Under the pieces are notes generated by a model, which was not told the origin of the DNA, did not search any database, and saw nothing but the letters and a program-made list of their open reading frames with translations. Positions 24,736 through 36,121 of a stretch of 57,745 bases of DNA are shown piece by piece (the stretch's first letter is position 1; the number at the start of each line of letters is the position of its first letter). The stretch is from a bacterium (GTDB lineage Bacteria > RUG730 > JAAEPJ01), in contig JAAEPJ010000192.1 in the NCBI GenBank assembly GCA_024222485.1, positions 1 through 57,745 of the forward strand. The letters run 5' to 3'. Position numbers and translations under genes: made by a program.

Positions 24736-25377
24736 TTATCGACTTTTTCCTCTTACAATATCTTTAATCTTCATGATCCGCACAGCTGTTGAACGCTCTG
24801 TCTCATCAATCTTACCTGCAATATAACGAATCGTATCCATAAGATTAGGAATCATAATATATTCCAAAGCATTTACGCGTCGACGAGTCTTCTCAATTTC
24901 TTCGCCAAGAGTATTAACTTGCAACTCTGTTTCAGACATTTTTATAATACTACTTAAAAATTCAGTCTCTAAAGACAAATTTCTCTCAAATTCTTTAGAA
25001 ATATTAAAAAAATTGAATTGAAATTTAGAGCCATATTTAGGATGATCTTTTAATGTTTGAATAAACTTAAAAACTTTAATACCAATCAAATAATCAGTTG
25101 ATTTTTTAATATCTAAGGTTTTCCAAGGAATCTGATAAGCCGCTTCTAATTCTTCTGGCTGAGATGAAGACTTAGTAATTAAATAACTAGTCACAGATTT
25201 TCTTAATGAAATATCAGTAATTTCTCTCTGTTTCTTCAATTCTTCAACAAGTTCCATAAAAATACGAATTAACTCATCAAGTTTATCTTTTAGGAGACGA
25301 TGGCCTCGTCTAGCCATCTGGAGTTTCGCTTTTAAATTTAAAAGCTCCATCCTAGTAGGGTTTACATTTAAAATCAT
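24736..25377 (-). CDS. atpD: V/A-type ATPase subunit D (central stalk)
   Basis: Subunit D is the coiled-coil rotor shaft inside the A3B3 head. The 213-residue protein begins with the signature NVNPTRMELLNLKAKL and GHRLLKDKLDELI. It has a long central region and a C-terminal helix with RRRVNALEYIMIPNLMDTIR, which is diagnostic for V-ATPase D. It is the last gene of the operon, 148 bases after subunit B. It should pair with subunit F (29106-29420). Confidence 0.95.
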   Translation of the reverse strand: MILNVNPTRMELLNLKAKLQMARRGHRLLKDKLDELIRIFMELVEELKKQREITDISLRKSVTSYLITKSSSQPEELEAAYQIPWKTLDIKKSTDYLIGIKVFKFIQTLKDHPKYGSKFQFNFFNISKEFERNLSLETEFLSSIIKMSETELQVNTLGEEIEKTRRRVNALEYIMIPNLMDTIRYIAGKIDETERSTAVRIMKIKDIVRGKSR

Positions 25378-25525
25378 GCTTTATTCCTAGTATAATATTT
25401 TATTTAAAAAAATTTTTGATTAATATTGATATAATATCTAACAATATGAAAGTAAAAAACTTAGGTATTATAGAATAACAATAATTTTAGGGCTACACTT
25501 TTATCATAACTCCAACCCTTAATAC

Positions 25526-26893
25526 CTAGCTCAAATATTTATCAATTAGATCATCTTTAATGCGTTTAAGCTCTGTCCTAGGCAAAATATTTAACAGCTC
25601 CCAACCAAGGTTTAAAGTATCCTCAATACTTCTATTCTCATAATCCTCTTGAGCAACAAATCGGTTCTCAAATTCATCCGCAAACTTAGCATACATTCTA
25701 TCAGTTTCTGTTAATGCAGCCTCACCTAAGACAACGGCCAAATCTTTTGATTCCTTGCCACGCGCATATGCTCCAAAAAGCTGGCTTGTCATTGGCGCAT
25801 GATCTTCTCTAGTCTTGCCCTCACCAATACCTTTTTCTTTTAGCCTTGAAAGAGATGGTAAAACATCAATGCTTGGTTTTATCCCGATTCTTGCTAAATC
25901 ACGAGAAACAATAATTTGCCCCTCAGTAATATAACCTGTCAAATCAGGAATAGGGTGAGTTTTATCATCTTCAGGCATAGTTAAAATTGGAATCATAGTA
26001 ATTGACCCCTCAGAATTATAAAGCCTTCCTGCTCTTTCATAAAGTGTAGAGAGATCAGTGTACATATAACCAGGATAACCTCTACGACCGGGGATTTCTT
26101 TACGCGCGGCTGATACCTGGCGCAAAGCCTCACAATAATTTGTAATATCCGTTAAAATAACTAGCACATGCATACCTTTTTCAAAGGCTAAATATTCAGC
26201 AGTAGTAAGTGCCAAACGCGGGGTTGCAATCCTTTCAATCGCCGGATCATCCGCTAAATTAATATACATCACTGACCTTGAAATAGCTCCAGTATTAGTC
26301 AGTTCTTTAATAAAATAATTAGATTCTTCAAAAGTTATCCCCATCGCACCAAACACAACTGCAAATTTTTCATCCTTACCACGCACTTTTGCTTGTCTCG
26401 CAATCTGAGCAGCCAATTCATTATGCGGCAGACCAGACCCTGAAAAAATTGGTAATTTTTGTCCACGAACAAGTGTCGTCATCGCATCAATGGCTGAAAT
26501 TCCTGTTTGGATAAACTCAGATGGATAATTCCTAGCAGCTGGATTAATAGGTAATCCATTAATATCAAGTTTTTTTTCAGGGACAAGCTGAGGACCATCA
26601 TCAATTGGACGACCAAGACCATCAAAAATACGACCTAACATATCTTCAGATACATTAATTTCAATACTTTTTCCAATAAAGTTAATTTTACTTCCTTTGA
26701 GATTAAGACCTGATGTTCCTTCAAAAAGCTGAACCAAACATTTATCATCATTAATTTCTAAAACCTGTCCACGCCGAGTCTCCCCACTCTCCAAACGAAC
26801 ATCGGCAACTTCACCGTAACTAACATCCGTTACTCCCTCAACCAAAATTAACGGACCGACAATTGAACTAATTTCCGTGTACTCTTTTCTCAT
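25526..26893 (-). CDS. atpB: V/A-type ATPase subunit B (non-catalytic)
   Basis: Subunit B alternates with A in the head and lacks a working P-loop. Landmarks are [17 protein letters not shown] at the start, [53 protein letters not shown] in place of the P-loop, [14 protein letters not shown], and [20 protein letters not shown]. The frame has two ATGs; the second (26891-26893) is better spaced from GAGG. There are about 455 residues, a normal length. It is preceded by an unusual 354-base gene-free gap within the operon. Confidence 0.96.
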   Translation of the reverse strand: MRKEYTEISSIVGPLILVEGVTDVSYGEVADVRLESGETRRGQVLEINDDKCLVQLFEGTSGLNLKGSKINFIGKSIEINVSEDMLGRIFDGLGRPIDDGPQLVPEKKLDINGLPINPAARNYPSEFIQTGISAIDAMTTLVRGQKLPIFSGSGLPHNELAAQIARQAKVRGKDEKFAVVFGAMGITFEESNYFIKELTNTGAISRSVMYINLADDPAIERIATPRLALTTAEYLAFEKGMHVLVILTDITNYCEALRQVSAARKEIPGRRGYPGYMYTDLSTLYERAGRLYNSEGSITMIPILTMPEDDKTHPIPDLTGYITEGQIIVSRDLARIGIKPSIDVLPSLSRLKEKGIGEGKTREDHAPMTSQLFGAYARGKESKDLAVVLGEAALTETDRMYAKFADEFENRFVAQEDYENRSIEDTLNLGWELLNILPRTELKRIKDDLIDKYLS

Positions 26894-26899
26894 AATCAT

Positions 26900-27253
26900 A
26901 CCTCATATTTTATCTCAATTCACATCTAAGGATATAAGTTTAAACCTAACTTACGACTAATATTATAGAACTGATTAACAAAAACTTAATAATCAACACT
27001 TTTCTTTCCGGACTATTAGTATCTCCCAATATTAGACTTTTAAGATCATCAAACAAATACTTAAATTAACTAAAATAGTTTTAATAAAATTTCATAAGTA
27101 ATTTTATAGCTTTTTCATATTAATAATATTAAAAAATCAACTACTCTCTTAGGTAAAAAAATTTAACTATAGAGTAAATATTATATACTGTACTTCTTAA
27201 ATACTACTGATAATTTTCAATTCATTTCAGATAGCTTTGCCTATCCTTAGATC
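26900..27253. other. Long gene-free gap inside the V-ATPase operon
   Basis: The A and B genes are usually adjacent or overlapping; here 354 bases separate them. The stretch is AT-rich with many stops in all frames, and I find no conserved small protein or clear hairpin. A TATAAT-like sequence occurs on the minus strand at about 27180-27187 without a well-placed -35 box. It may hold an internal promoter or the remains of a lost gene. Confidence 0.4.
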
Positions 27254-28966
27254 CTATAATTCATCTACTTCCTGTAAAATAGTTTTCACAATTTCAATAG
27301 ATTTGTAGGAAATTTTAGAAAATTTTTCTCTGACTTTTAATGCTATAATTGTTTCAAATTCTTCATTCTTATTAGCCAAATTAACACTCATCTCATATAG
27401 TTTTAAAATCGCTTTTAAAATAAAGTACTGTTTTTCAAGAGATGTATAAGTATCTTCTTCTTCAAAAGCATTTTGATGTAAAAAATCCTCTCTAATTGAT
27501 CTGGCAGTTTCAAGAGTAATACGGTCTTTGACAGAAAGGGACTCAAAACCAACTAATCTAACAATTTCTTCTAAGGATGCTTCATCTTGCAATATCTGCA
27601 TAGCTTGTCTATTATTAGCAACAAAATCAGGCATTTCAATATTATCAAAATACCCTTTAATATTATCCCAATAAAGGGAATAACTTCTAAGCCAACTAAT
27701 AGCTGGGAAATGTCGCCTAAAGGCAAGTTTGGCTTCTAAGCTCCAAAAAACCTTCACAACACGCAGGGTCGCCTGAACAACTGGTTCTGCCAAGTCTCCA
27801 CCAGGAGGGGACACTGCACCGATCACGGTCAATGTTCCTTCACGGTTTTGAGAACCAAGGCATAATGTTTTGCCAGCACGCTCATAAAATTCAGCAATCC
27901 TGTTACCGAGATAGGCAGGATATCCTTCTTCCCCAGGCATCTCTTCCAGTCTACCTGACATCTCACGTAAAGCCTCTGCCCACCTTGAAGTAGAGTCCGC
28001 CATTAAAGCAACATTATACCCCATATCTCTAAAATACTCAGCAATAGTAATCCCCGTATAAACAGATGCCTCTCGTGCCGATACCGGCATATTTGATGTA
28101 TTTGCAATCAAAACTGTCCTTTTAATTAATGCTTCGCCAGTTTTAGGGTCTTTTAAATGTGGAAACTCATTTAAAACATCCGTCATTTCATTGCCACGCT
28201 CACCACAACCAATATAAACTACAATATCAACCTCAGCCCATTTAGCAAGCTGATGCTGGACAACTGTTTTACCACTGCCAAATGGACCTGGAATACAAGC
28301 TGTTCCACCTTTAGCGAGAGGAAAAAAAGAGTCAATCACCCTTTGACCTGTTGTGAAAAGTTCAGTTGGCGGTAACTTTTTAGCATATTTTCTAGGAGTT
28401 CTAACTGACCATTTTTGCAACATTGAAACTTCTTCATTATTATTTAAAACTAAAACTGTATCTTCAACTTTAAAGTCACCTTTATTAATTTTAGTAACTT
28501 TACCACTCATTCCATAAGGAAGCATTACTTTATGGACTACTAGCTCCGTCTCCTCAACTTCACCAATAATATCACCCGCTTCAATTTTATCCCCTAGTTT
28601 AACATTGGGGTTAAATGTCCATTTTTTTTCACGGTTAATAGAAGGAACATCAACACCTCTAGGAATGAAATTACCACCAGCTTTATAAAGTAACTCAAGC
28701 GGACGCTGTGTCCCATCATAAATAGCAGTTACAAGACCAGGAGCAAGTTCTACACTCAAAAGGTCACCAGTAGCAGTCACTTCTTCCCCAGGTTTCAAAC
28801 CTGTAGTATCTTCATAAACCTGAATATACGCTTCATCCCCATTAAGCTCGACAACTTCACCAACTAGTTTCAGTTTGCCAACCTTAACAACTTCATACAT
28901 CTTAACATGTTCCAAACCTTGAGCAACAACCAAGGGTCCGGAAATTTTTTTAATTACAGCATTCAT
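27254..28966 (-). CDS. atpA: V/A-type ATPase subunit A (catalytic)
   Basis: Subunit A hydrolyses or makes ATP. The 570-residue protein contains the P-loop GPFGSGKTVVQHQ, the characteristic non-homologous insert (about residues 110-190, FIPRGVDVPSINR and KVMLPYGMSGKVTKI), YIGCGERGNEMTDVL, MADSTSRWAEALREMSGRLE, and YPAYLGNRIAEFYERAG. The ATG (28964-28966) has GGAGGG upstream. The length is just under the usual 580-600. With B, D and F it forms the V1 part. Confidence 0.97.
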   Translation of the reverse strand: MNAVIKKISGPLVVAQGLEHVKMYEVVKVGKLKLVGEVVELNGDEAYIQVYEDTTGLKPGEEVTATGDLLSVELAPGLVTAIYDGTQRPLELLYKAGGNFIPRGVDVPSINREKKWTFNPNVKLGDKIEAGDIIGEVEETELVVHKVMLPYGMSGKVTKINKGDFKVEDTVLVLNNNEEVSMLQKWSVRTPRKYAKKLPPTELFTTGQRVIDSFFPLAKGGTACIPGPFGSGKTVVQHQLAKWAEVDIVVYIGCGERGNEMTDVLNEFPHLKDPKTGEALIKRTVLIANTSNMPVSAREASVYTGITIAEYFRDMGYNVALMADSTSRWAEALREMSGRLEEMPGEEGYPAYLGNRIAEFYERAGKTLCLGSQNREGTLTVIGAVSPPGGDLAEPVVQATLRVVKVFWSLEAKLAFRRHFPAISWLRSYSLYWDNIKGYFDNIEMPDFVANNRQAMQILQDEASLEEIVRLVGFESLSVKDRITLETARSIREDFLHQNAFEEEDTYTSLEKQYFILKAILKLYEMSVNLANKNEEFETIIALKVREKFSKISYKSIEIVKTILQEVDEL

Positions 28967-29105
28967 AATTTTAAATACCCTCCAACAAAGCTATTTACCT
29001 AAGCCAAGCTTAATTAAGCATTTCAGCCAAAATTTTTGCCAAAAATGTTCAGTTATTATTTGAAAATCAGAAACTCGTAGTCTTTGAAAAAATTTGAATT
29101 AACAA

Positions 29106-29420
29106 TCAACTTAAAATATCAACACCCATTGCTTTTTTAGTAATAGCTTTTAAACGCTTAAAATATAATTGATCCTCCGGTGGATTCGAGCCTGATTCAA
29201 TAGACGGCAATAGCACAATATTCAGTTTTTTATATAGACTCTCAAGCAAATCTTCAATTTTGATCGCAGTACCATCAGAAATTAAAACAAACATAAAGTC
29301 ACTCGAGCTAACTTCCTGAATACAGCTAACAACTTCATCTCTTGTATCAGCTTCAAAAAGCTTTACACCCAGTGGCACAAAACCCCGCCAAATTTCTTTT
29401 TCACCTATTAATGCAATCAT
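29106..29420 (-). CDS. atpF: V/A-type ATPase subunit F (central stalk)
   Basis: The 104-residue protein fits subunit F, a Rossmann-like stalk subunit that binds D: MIALIGEKEIWRGFVPLGVK, MFVLISDGTAIKIED and VLLPSIESG (the conserved I/VLPSI segment). The C-terminal helix region AITKKAMGVDIL is also typical. It lies between the C and A genes, the standard place. The symbol follows archaeal/bacterial V-ATPase naming (ntpF in Enterococcus). Confidence 0.9.
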   Translation of the reverse strand: MIALIGEKEIWRGFVPLGVKLFEADTRDEVVSCIQEVSSSDFMFVLISDGTAIKIEDLLESLYKKLNIVLLPSIESGSNPPEDQLYFKRLKAITKKAMGVDILS

Positions 29421-29531
29421 TTCTTTTCCTGTGTAATGTATTTATCAAGTAAATATTTCTTTAAATTTTAATAGCAATTAATATTTAAAAATATTAATTG
29501 TATGAAATTAGACTATTGCCTATAAATAATC

Positions 29532-30413
29532 TTAAAAAATGGAAAGCTGATCTTCTATCTTTGAGCTAGGCAATTTAAACGCTCTGCCATAAAGCAATCT
29601 ATTAATATTTTTAATTTCAATATAACGCTTAAAAAAATATGCCACAAGAGGTTCCAAAGTTTCAAAAAATACGACCGTATCTTGAGAAAGTCTTAAAATC
29701 GCATATTCTTCTTCCTTTTCCCAATTAAGAGAATCATTGGCTAGAGCAAACTTAGCAAGTGGAAACCTTTCAATCAATTCTTCATGAGAAAGCATCCAAT
29801 TATCAATATTACCACCTCTTAAAAATGCCTTATTTTTAGCAAAAAAAATCTTCAAATTATAAAAGTCTATTTTAGTTTTCCAAATACTTTGCAAAAACTT
29901 ATTATTATCAGACAGCAACCTAAATTCAAACAACTTAGAATCCGCTAAAATATCAAAATCAAAAGGAGTGAGTGATTGCTTAACAATTTCTTCACGAAGT
30001 TCTAAAAAAAACTCATCTTTAAAGTTAATCCATTTTTCCTCAACCAAATCAGATAAAACATAGAACCCTGAAGGAATGAAACTCTCACTAAAATTTTTAT
30101 TAAATATTTTCTGTTTGTAAATGAGTTTAAGATTGTAAATATCAACCTCATACAAAAAAGCTTTTTTTAAAGTATCATCAAAAAAATATGCACATAACTC
30201 AGAATATAAATTTTTAATATTTTTAGAATAAAATTTAGAAATACTATTAGAAAGCTCAAGTTCCCCCACTTCAGTAAAACCTATATCAAGGCGCACAAGC
30301 TCTGCCCAAACATCGCGCAGTGAAGGTATAGCTAAAAGCCGTGACCAATCTTGAAAAGATAAAAGGTCATCTTCTTTTGCACGGATAATTCCTATTTGAT
30401 AATCATATTTCAT
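29532..30413 (-). CDS. atpC: V/A-type ATPase subunit C (AC39/d family)
   Basis: Subunit C is the socket that links the rotor shaft to the K-ring. The protein (293 residues, somewhat shorter than the usual 320-340) is mostly helical, with scattered motifs of the family: VDIYNLKLIYKQKI and IDFYNLKIFFAKN (two repeats of the xxxNLKxxxR/K pattern), and the C-terminal EIKNINRLLYGRAFKLP. Sequence similarity is low, so position in the operon (between E and F) carries much of the weight. Confidence 0.85.
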   Translation of the reverse strand: MKYDYQIGIIRAKEDDLLSFQDWSRLLAIPSLRDVWAELVRLDIGFTEVGELELSNSISKFYSKNIKNLYSELCAYFFDDTLKKAFLYEVDIYNLKLIYKQKIFNKNFSESFIPSGFYVLSDLVEEKWINFKDEFFLELREEIVKQSLTPFDFDILADSKLFEFRLLSDNNKFLQSIWKTKIDFYNLKIFFAKNKAFLRGGNIDNWMLSHEELIERFPLAKFALANDSLNWEKEEEYAILRLSQDTVVFFETLEPLVAYFFKRYIEIKNINRLLYGRAFKLPSSKIEDQLSIF

Positions 30414-30573
30414 ATTACTTTCTTCTTTTTTAACTTTTTAAAAGATGATAAATGAATCATTCCTCATATTCAATTCCCTAAAAACAAAGATAAAATATTT
30501 CGAAAATGCACTCATATTCAAAATTAAAAAACATAAATAATCTCATACACACTTGAAAAAAAGCATTAACTTA

Positions 30574-31595
<1,022 letters not shown>

Positions 31596-31732
31596 TTATG
31601 ATCTTTAATAACAATTTACTTTTTAAACATTCTTAATATAAATAAGAAATTTGACATACTCGTTAAAACAGGAATAAATAAACACTATTTAAAACTGCTT
31701 TAAAAAGTGTGGTTCGCACTGAGAAGCTCAAA

Positions 31733-34654
31733 TTACCTAATATCAGGCTTCTCCCAATTATTCAAAATATTCATACATCGCGGACAAAATTCTGCCATAA
31801 TATCTTCAACATAATTCCAACACCTTTTACACTTGCTCCCTTTAGCAGCCTCTACTTCAAGCTGATGACAAAAATCATAACTAGAGGAATCAATAAGGTT
31901 AGCTACAGCATCAGAGCCTTCCAAAGCAAGTCTAATTTCAAACTGCGAAACAATTGCTATCTTTGACCAAAAATCTTCTGATTGTTTACTTAGGTTCAAA
32001 TTCATATCAGGCTTCTCTTTTTCCAGCTTAACAGTAACCTTAGCCTCTAAAGAATTTCCGACTACACCTTTTAGCCGTTTTTTATCAATTTCCTTTAAAA
32101 TATAACTTCTAAACTGAAAAATATTAGCCCATTCTTCCATTAATTCCCGAGAAAATTTCCATTCTATTTTTGGCACTGGCATATCTTGAAGCAGTATGCT
32201 TAAGTTAGAATTAGGCGCACTAAAATTTTGCCAAATTTCTTCTGCTGTAAAAGGAATAATTGGCGCGATAAACTTAGTCAAAAACTCTGCTAAATAATAA
32301 AGGACTGTTTGTGCACTGCATCTTTCTACACTTTTCGGTGCATAAATATAAAGCCTATCTTTTAAAATATCAAAATAACGCGAACTAAGTTCTATTGTAC
32401 AAAAATTATAAAATTCTCGATAAACTATATGAAACTCTCGGTTTTCATAAGCCGTTTTGAGCTTTTCAATAAGAATCGTTAAAGAATTTAAGGCCCACTT
32501 ATCGAGATCCAAAAGTTCATGATATTCTACTTCATCCTTCTCAACATCAAAGCCATCAAGATTCCCTAAAATATATCTCACAGTATTCCTAATTTTTCGG
32601 TAAGCATCAGTCATCTGTTTAATAATTTCATCAGAAATCGGCATATCATATTTATAGTTTTCACTTGCTATCCAAAGCCTCAAAACATCCGCACCAAGTG
32701 TACTAATAATATCATGGGGAGAAACGACATTTCCCTGAGACTTACTCATTTTTTTACCATCCCCATCGACAGTAAACCCATGAGTCAAAACATTTTTATA
32801 TGGTGCTTTACCATAGAGTGCAGCTGCAGGAATAAGCGAAGATTGGAACCAACCCCGATGCTGATCACTTCCTTCTAAGTAAAGATCTGCTGGCCAACTC
32901 AACTTTTCATCTTCTTTTAAAACCGCCTCATGGCTTATACCTGAATCAAACCATACATCTAAGATATCCGTTTCTTTTGAAAAGTTTCTACTCCCACATT
33001 CACATTGAATAAAGTCAGGCAGTAATTGTTTAGAAGTTAAATAAAACCAAGAATCACTTCCTCGTTCACGAAAAATCTCTTCAATAGAAGAGATACTCTC
33101 ATTAGTTAATAAAAGCTTTCCACAATCTTCACAGTAAAATGCCGGAATAGGGGTTCCCCAAAGTCTTTGCCTTGATAAACACCAATCAGGTCGGTTTTCA
33201 ATCATTGAAGTAATTCGTTTAAACCCATACTCAGGAAGCCAGTTTACATCCTTACAAATATTTAAAATATTTTCTCGTAAACCTTCATGATCAACTTTTA
33301 AAAACCACTGGCTTGTTGCTCTAAAAATAACAGGGTTGCTACAACGCCAACAATGAGGATAGCTATGCTCAATATTCTTAACTTTCAATAATAGTTTTCG
33401 CTCCGTCAAATTTTTTACAATCAAAGGATTCGCTTCGCCAACCTGCTTACCTATAATATCTGTAAATTCGACTTCACTTGTAAACTCGCCTTTTGAATTA
33501 ATAGGAGCAATAATCGGCAATTTTTTATACCCATTCTTCTCTTTTTTATTATTATACTCCAAACATGCAAAATAATCATCAGCACCATGTCCGGGTGCAA
33601 TATGAACAATACCTGTCCCATCATCAGCTGTGACATAGTCAGCTAAAAGACCAAGCGATACCTCATTTCTATAAGGAGAAAAACAATGAATATTTTCAAA
33701 CTGGTAACCTTTAGAATGATTACTACCATCGTCAAAAGTTACGCTTAATTCTTCTGCTATTTTTTCTTTCAAATTACCTGCAAAAATAAAAACTTCCCCC
33801 AGGTCTATACTAGGATTTTCTGTTGTCTTAACTTGGTAGCAAGCATAATCAATTTCTGGATTAAAAGCAACTGCGACATTTGACGGTAATGTCCATGGGG
33901 TAGTTGTCCATATCAAAATAGAAACTTTCGTATTTTTACTTCCTGTGTTAAACCAGCTTCTAAGAAATGAATTTGGTATTTTTGCTGATTCAAACTCAGC
34001 ATAGTTTTCATCTAGCGGAAATTTTAAAAAAACTGAAGTAGATGTATGCTCCTGATGCTCAACCTCGAATTCAGCTAAAGCAGTTTCACAAGAAGAACAC
34101 CAGTAAACAGGTTTAAGACCTCTATAAATATAACCTTTAAGAGCTAGTTCTTTAAAAACTCTAATAATATTTCCTTCATACTCGGACAATAATGTCAAGT
34201 AAGAATTTTCCCATTCAGCCAAAATACCAAGTCTTTTAAATTCTTCTTTTTGAATTTTTACATGCTTAAGTGCAAACTTGGCAGCTTTTTGTCTAAACTT
34301 GAGCTGATCAACATTATTCTTATCAGTATCCATTTCTTTTAAAAGTTGGTATTCAATCGGTAAACCATGACAATCCCAACCTGGAATATATGGTGTATAC
34401 TTTCCATTCATCGCTTCATATTTCAAAATAATATCTTTTAAAACCTTATTAAGCGCATGTCCAAGATGAATATGTCCATTCGCATATGGAGGACCATCAT
34501 GCAAAATAAAAGGTTGATTCCCTTTATTTTTTTCCAAAACTTTATTATAGATATTCTGATCTTCCCATTTCTTTACAGTCTGTGGTTCCTTATGAGCAAG
34601 ACCTGCTTTCATTGAAAAAGCTGTTTTAGGTAAATTAATTTTATTATTTGACAC
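31733..34654 (-). CDS. ileS: Isoleucyl-tRNA synthetase
   Basis: This class I synthetase (973 residues) charges tRNA-Ile. It has HLGHALNK (HIGH motif, residues 63-70) after FILHDGPPYANG, the editing domain with ILIWTTTPWTLPSNVAVAF, KKMSKSQGNVVSPHD (KMSKS), and a C-terminal zinc ribbon with CKRCWNYV and CPRCM. This C-terminal arrangement is the bacterial type. It ends 152 bases before the V-ATPase K gene. I looked for a T-box leader (GGTNACC-type antiterminator) upstream and found none. Confidence 0.97.
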   Translation of the reverse strand: MSNNKINLPKTAFSMKAGLAHKEPQTVKKWEDQNIYNKVLEKNKGNQPFILHDGPPYANGHIHLGHALNKVLKDIILKYEAMNGKYTPYIPGWDCHGLPIEYQLLKEMDTDKNNVDQLKFRQKAAKFALKHVKIQKEEFKRLGILAEWENSYLTLLSEYEGNIIRVFKELALKGYIYRGLKPVYWCSSCETALAEFEVEHQEHTSTSVFLKFPLDENYAEFESAKIPNSFLRSWFNTGSKNTKVSILIWTTTPWTLPSNVAVAFNPEIDYACYQVKTTENPSIDLGEVFIFAGNLKEKIAEELSVTFDDGSNHSKGYQFENIHCFSPYRNEVSLGLLADYVTADDGTGIVHIAPGHGADDYFACLEYNNKKEKNGYKKLPIIAPINSKGEFTSEVEFTDIIGKQVGEANPLIVKNLTERKLLLKVKNIEHSYPHCWRCSNPVIFRATSQWFLKVDHEGLRENILNICKDVNWLPEYGFKRITSMIENRPDWCLSRQRLWGTPIPAFYCEDCGKLLLTNESISSIEEIFRERGSDSWFYLTSKQLLPDFIQCECGSRNFSKETDILDVWFDSGISHEAVLKEDEKLSWPADLYLEGSDQHRGWFQSSLIPAAALYGKAPYKNVLTHGFTVDGDGKKMSKSQGNVVSPHDIISTLGADVLRLWIASENYKYDMPISDEIIKQMTDAYRKIRNTVRYILGNLDGFDVEKDEVEYHELLDLDKWALNSLTILIEKLKTAYENREFHIVYREFYNFCTIELSSRYFDILKDRLYIYAPKSVERCSAQTVLYYLAEFLTKFIAPIIPFTAEEIWQNFSAPNSNLSILLQDMPVPKIEWKFSRELMEEWANIFQFRSYILKEIDKKRLKGVVGNSLEAKVTVKLEKEKPDMNLNLSKQSEDFWSKIAIVSQFEIRLALEGSDAVANLIDSSSYDFCHQLEVEAAKGSKCKRCWNYVEDIMAEFCPRCMNILNNWEKPDIR

Positions 34655-34889
34655 GATAATATAAACTCCTTGAAGTTTTATAATATTATAAAAACCTTTT
34701 TATATAAAAACATTAGGAAAGTTTCAATTTTATTAAAAAACAAAAAAAATAATTTTCATGATCTAGAATTATACTTAATTGAGAGAAGAAGTCAAAATAT
34801 CAAAAAGATAAATTAAAATATTTCAAAAAAAACTTTACAAATAAAAGTATTAATATTATACTACCCACATATATTAAAATATTATTCAA

Positions 34890-34975
34890 AGCCTGCTTTC
34901 TTGATTTCACTTTTAAAGTACAAACTTATTCGAGGATGAGTAAGATCAGCTTTAATTGTGATTCAAAAGCAGGCT
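34890..34975. other. Long imperfect hairpin in the 482-base ileS-yicC gap
   Basis: The gap 34655-35136 has no gene but contains an 86-base stem. AGCCTGCTTT (34890-34899) pairs with AAAGCAGGCT (34966-34975), TCAC (34907-34910) with GTGA (34958-34961), TTAAAG (34913-34918) with CTTTAA (34950-34955), and CTTATTC (34925-34931) with GAGTAAG (34938-34944), around the loop GAGGAT. The continuous design suggests a structured RNA, a decayed miniature element, or a processing site. Neither flank has a clear U-run. The rest of the gap is plain AT-rich sequence. Confidence 0.6.
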
Positions 34976-35136
34976 AAAATAAAAAATTAGAATCAAGTCA
35001 TGTCCTAAAACTCAAGACAACTTTCAAACCCTACCTTAATTCAATAAAAAACAAGAAATATACTCATTTTAAAGCATTTTTTATTATTACCAGCATAATG
35101 TTAAATTTATTATAAAGCTCTATTTTAAAAATTACT

Positions 35137-36012
35137 TTACTCAATATTTAATGCCTGTTCTCTAATACGATCAACGATTAATTTACTTTCAATGGCAAGC
35201 TGCTTGCCTTTAACTGAAGTTATTTTATCGCCTAAAGTATTAAATTCCCTATTTAGCTCTTGTACCATAAAGCCCATTTTTTTACCAATGGGTTCATCTT
35301 TCTCAATGATATCTAAGAAATGTTTAAGATGAGCATCAACACGAACAAGCTCTTCTTCGAAATCACCTTTTAGCAGTAAAATATGAAGCTCTCTTTCTAA
35401 TGCTGTTTTTTTTGAATCATCCAACATATCAAACTCTAACAGCTTTAGCTCTATTTTTTTCTTTAGTTGCTCTTCATGCTCTTTTTTAAAAATTTCAAGT
35501 TTTGCCGCATTTTTAGTAAGTTCTTTCAGATACTTTCCGAATTTTTTATATAAATTTTGCCCTTCTTTAAAACGATTTTTCTTTAATTTAACTAAAAGTT
35601 CAAGCAGCATTTTTTCTAACTCTTTCTCAGAAGTATCAAAAGCTGTGTTATCATCATTTTTAATTATCCAAGCATCACTTAAACCTAAAATATCTAAAAG
35701 ATCAGACTCTCCATGTAAACTAAATTTTTTAGCAATACGCCGACTTTCTTTTAAGTATGTCTTAACAATGTTATCATCAATCCTCCAGTTCCCCTTTTCC
35801 TCTTCAACTGTTTCATATTTAATGTATAAAGTTATCTTCCCACGACTTAACTCGTTTTTAAGTATATTCCGAACTTTATCTTGTAAGTAAAGATCTCGTA
35901 AACCATCAATTCGCATATCCAAAAATTTACTATTAATAGCTGAAATTTTCATACTCCACTTTATATTAGAAATCTTTTTTTCATGGGTTGCAAACCCTGT
36001 CATACTGTACAT
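35137..36012 (-). CDS. yicC: YicC/YloC family endoribonuclease
   Basis: The 291-residue protein starts MYSMTGFATHEKKISNIKWS, the family's conserved beginning, and includes NSKFLDMRIDGL. It ends with the DUF1732 segment DEPIGKKMGFMVQELNREFN and ESKLIVDRIREQALNIE, in which the conserved acidic and His/Arg residues act in RNA cleavage. Members were shown to be endoribonucleases involved in small RNA decay or stress. In many genomes yicC sits near gmk/rpoZ; here it follows a nucleoside phosphorylase-like gene and divIC. Confidence 0.93.
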   Translation of the reverse strand: MYSMTGFATHEKKISNIKWSMKISAINSKFLDMRIDGLRDLYLQDKVRNILKNELSRGKITLYIKYETVEEEKGNWRIDDNIVKTYLKESRRIAKKFSLHGESDLLDILGLSDAWIIKNDDNTAFDTSEKELEKMLLELLVKLKKNRFKEGQNLYKKFGKYLKELTKNAAKLEIFKKEHEEQLKKKIELKLLEFDMLDDSKKTALERELHILLLKGDFEEELVRVDAHLKHFLDIIEKDEPIGKKMGFMVQELNREFNTLGDKITSVKGKQLAIESKLIVDRIREQALNIE

Positions 36013-36121
36013 ATTGTTAACCTTTTTTTATAAATTATATTTTCCTACATAAATACTTTAATCTATATCTATAAAATAATCATAAGTTGATACCTTGAAA
36101 ATAATCCAAAAAATCTCAATA

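Noticed and set aside
34890-34975. Integron attC-like recombination site
   Set aside because: The length and palindromy fit, but the GTTRRRY and RYYYAAC core sites are absent and no integrase is in view.
34655-35136. A T-box leader for ileS
   Set aside because: No antiterminator sequence of the GGTxACC type is found on the minus strand, and the long hairpin there does not match T-box architecture.
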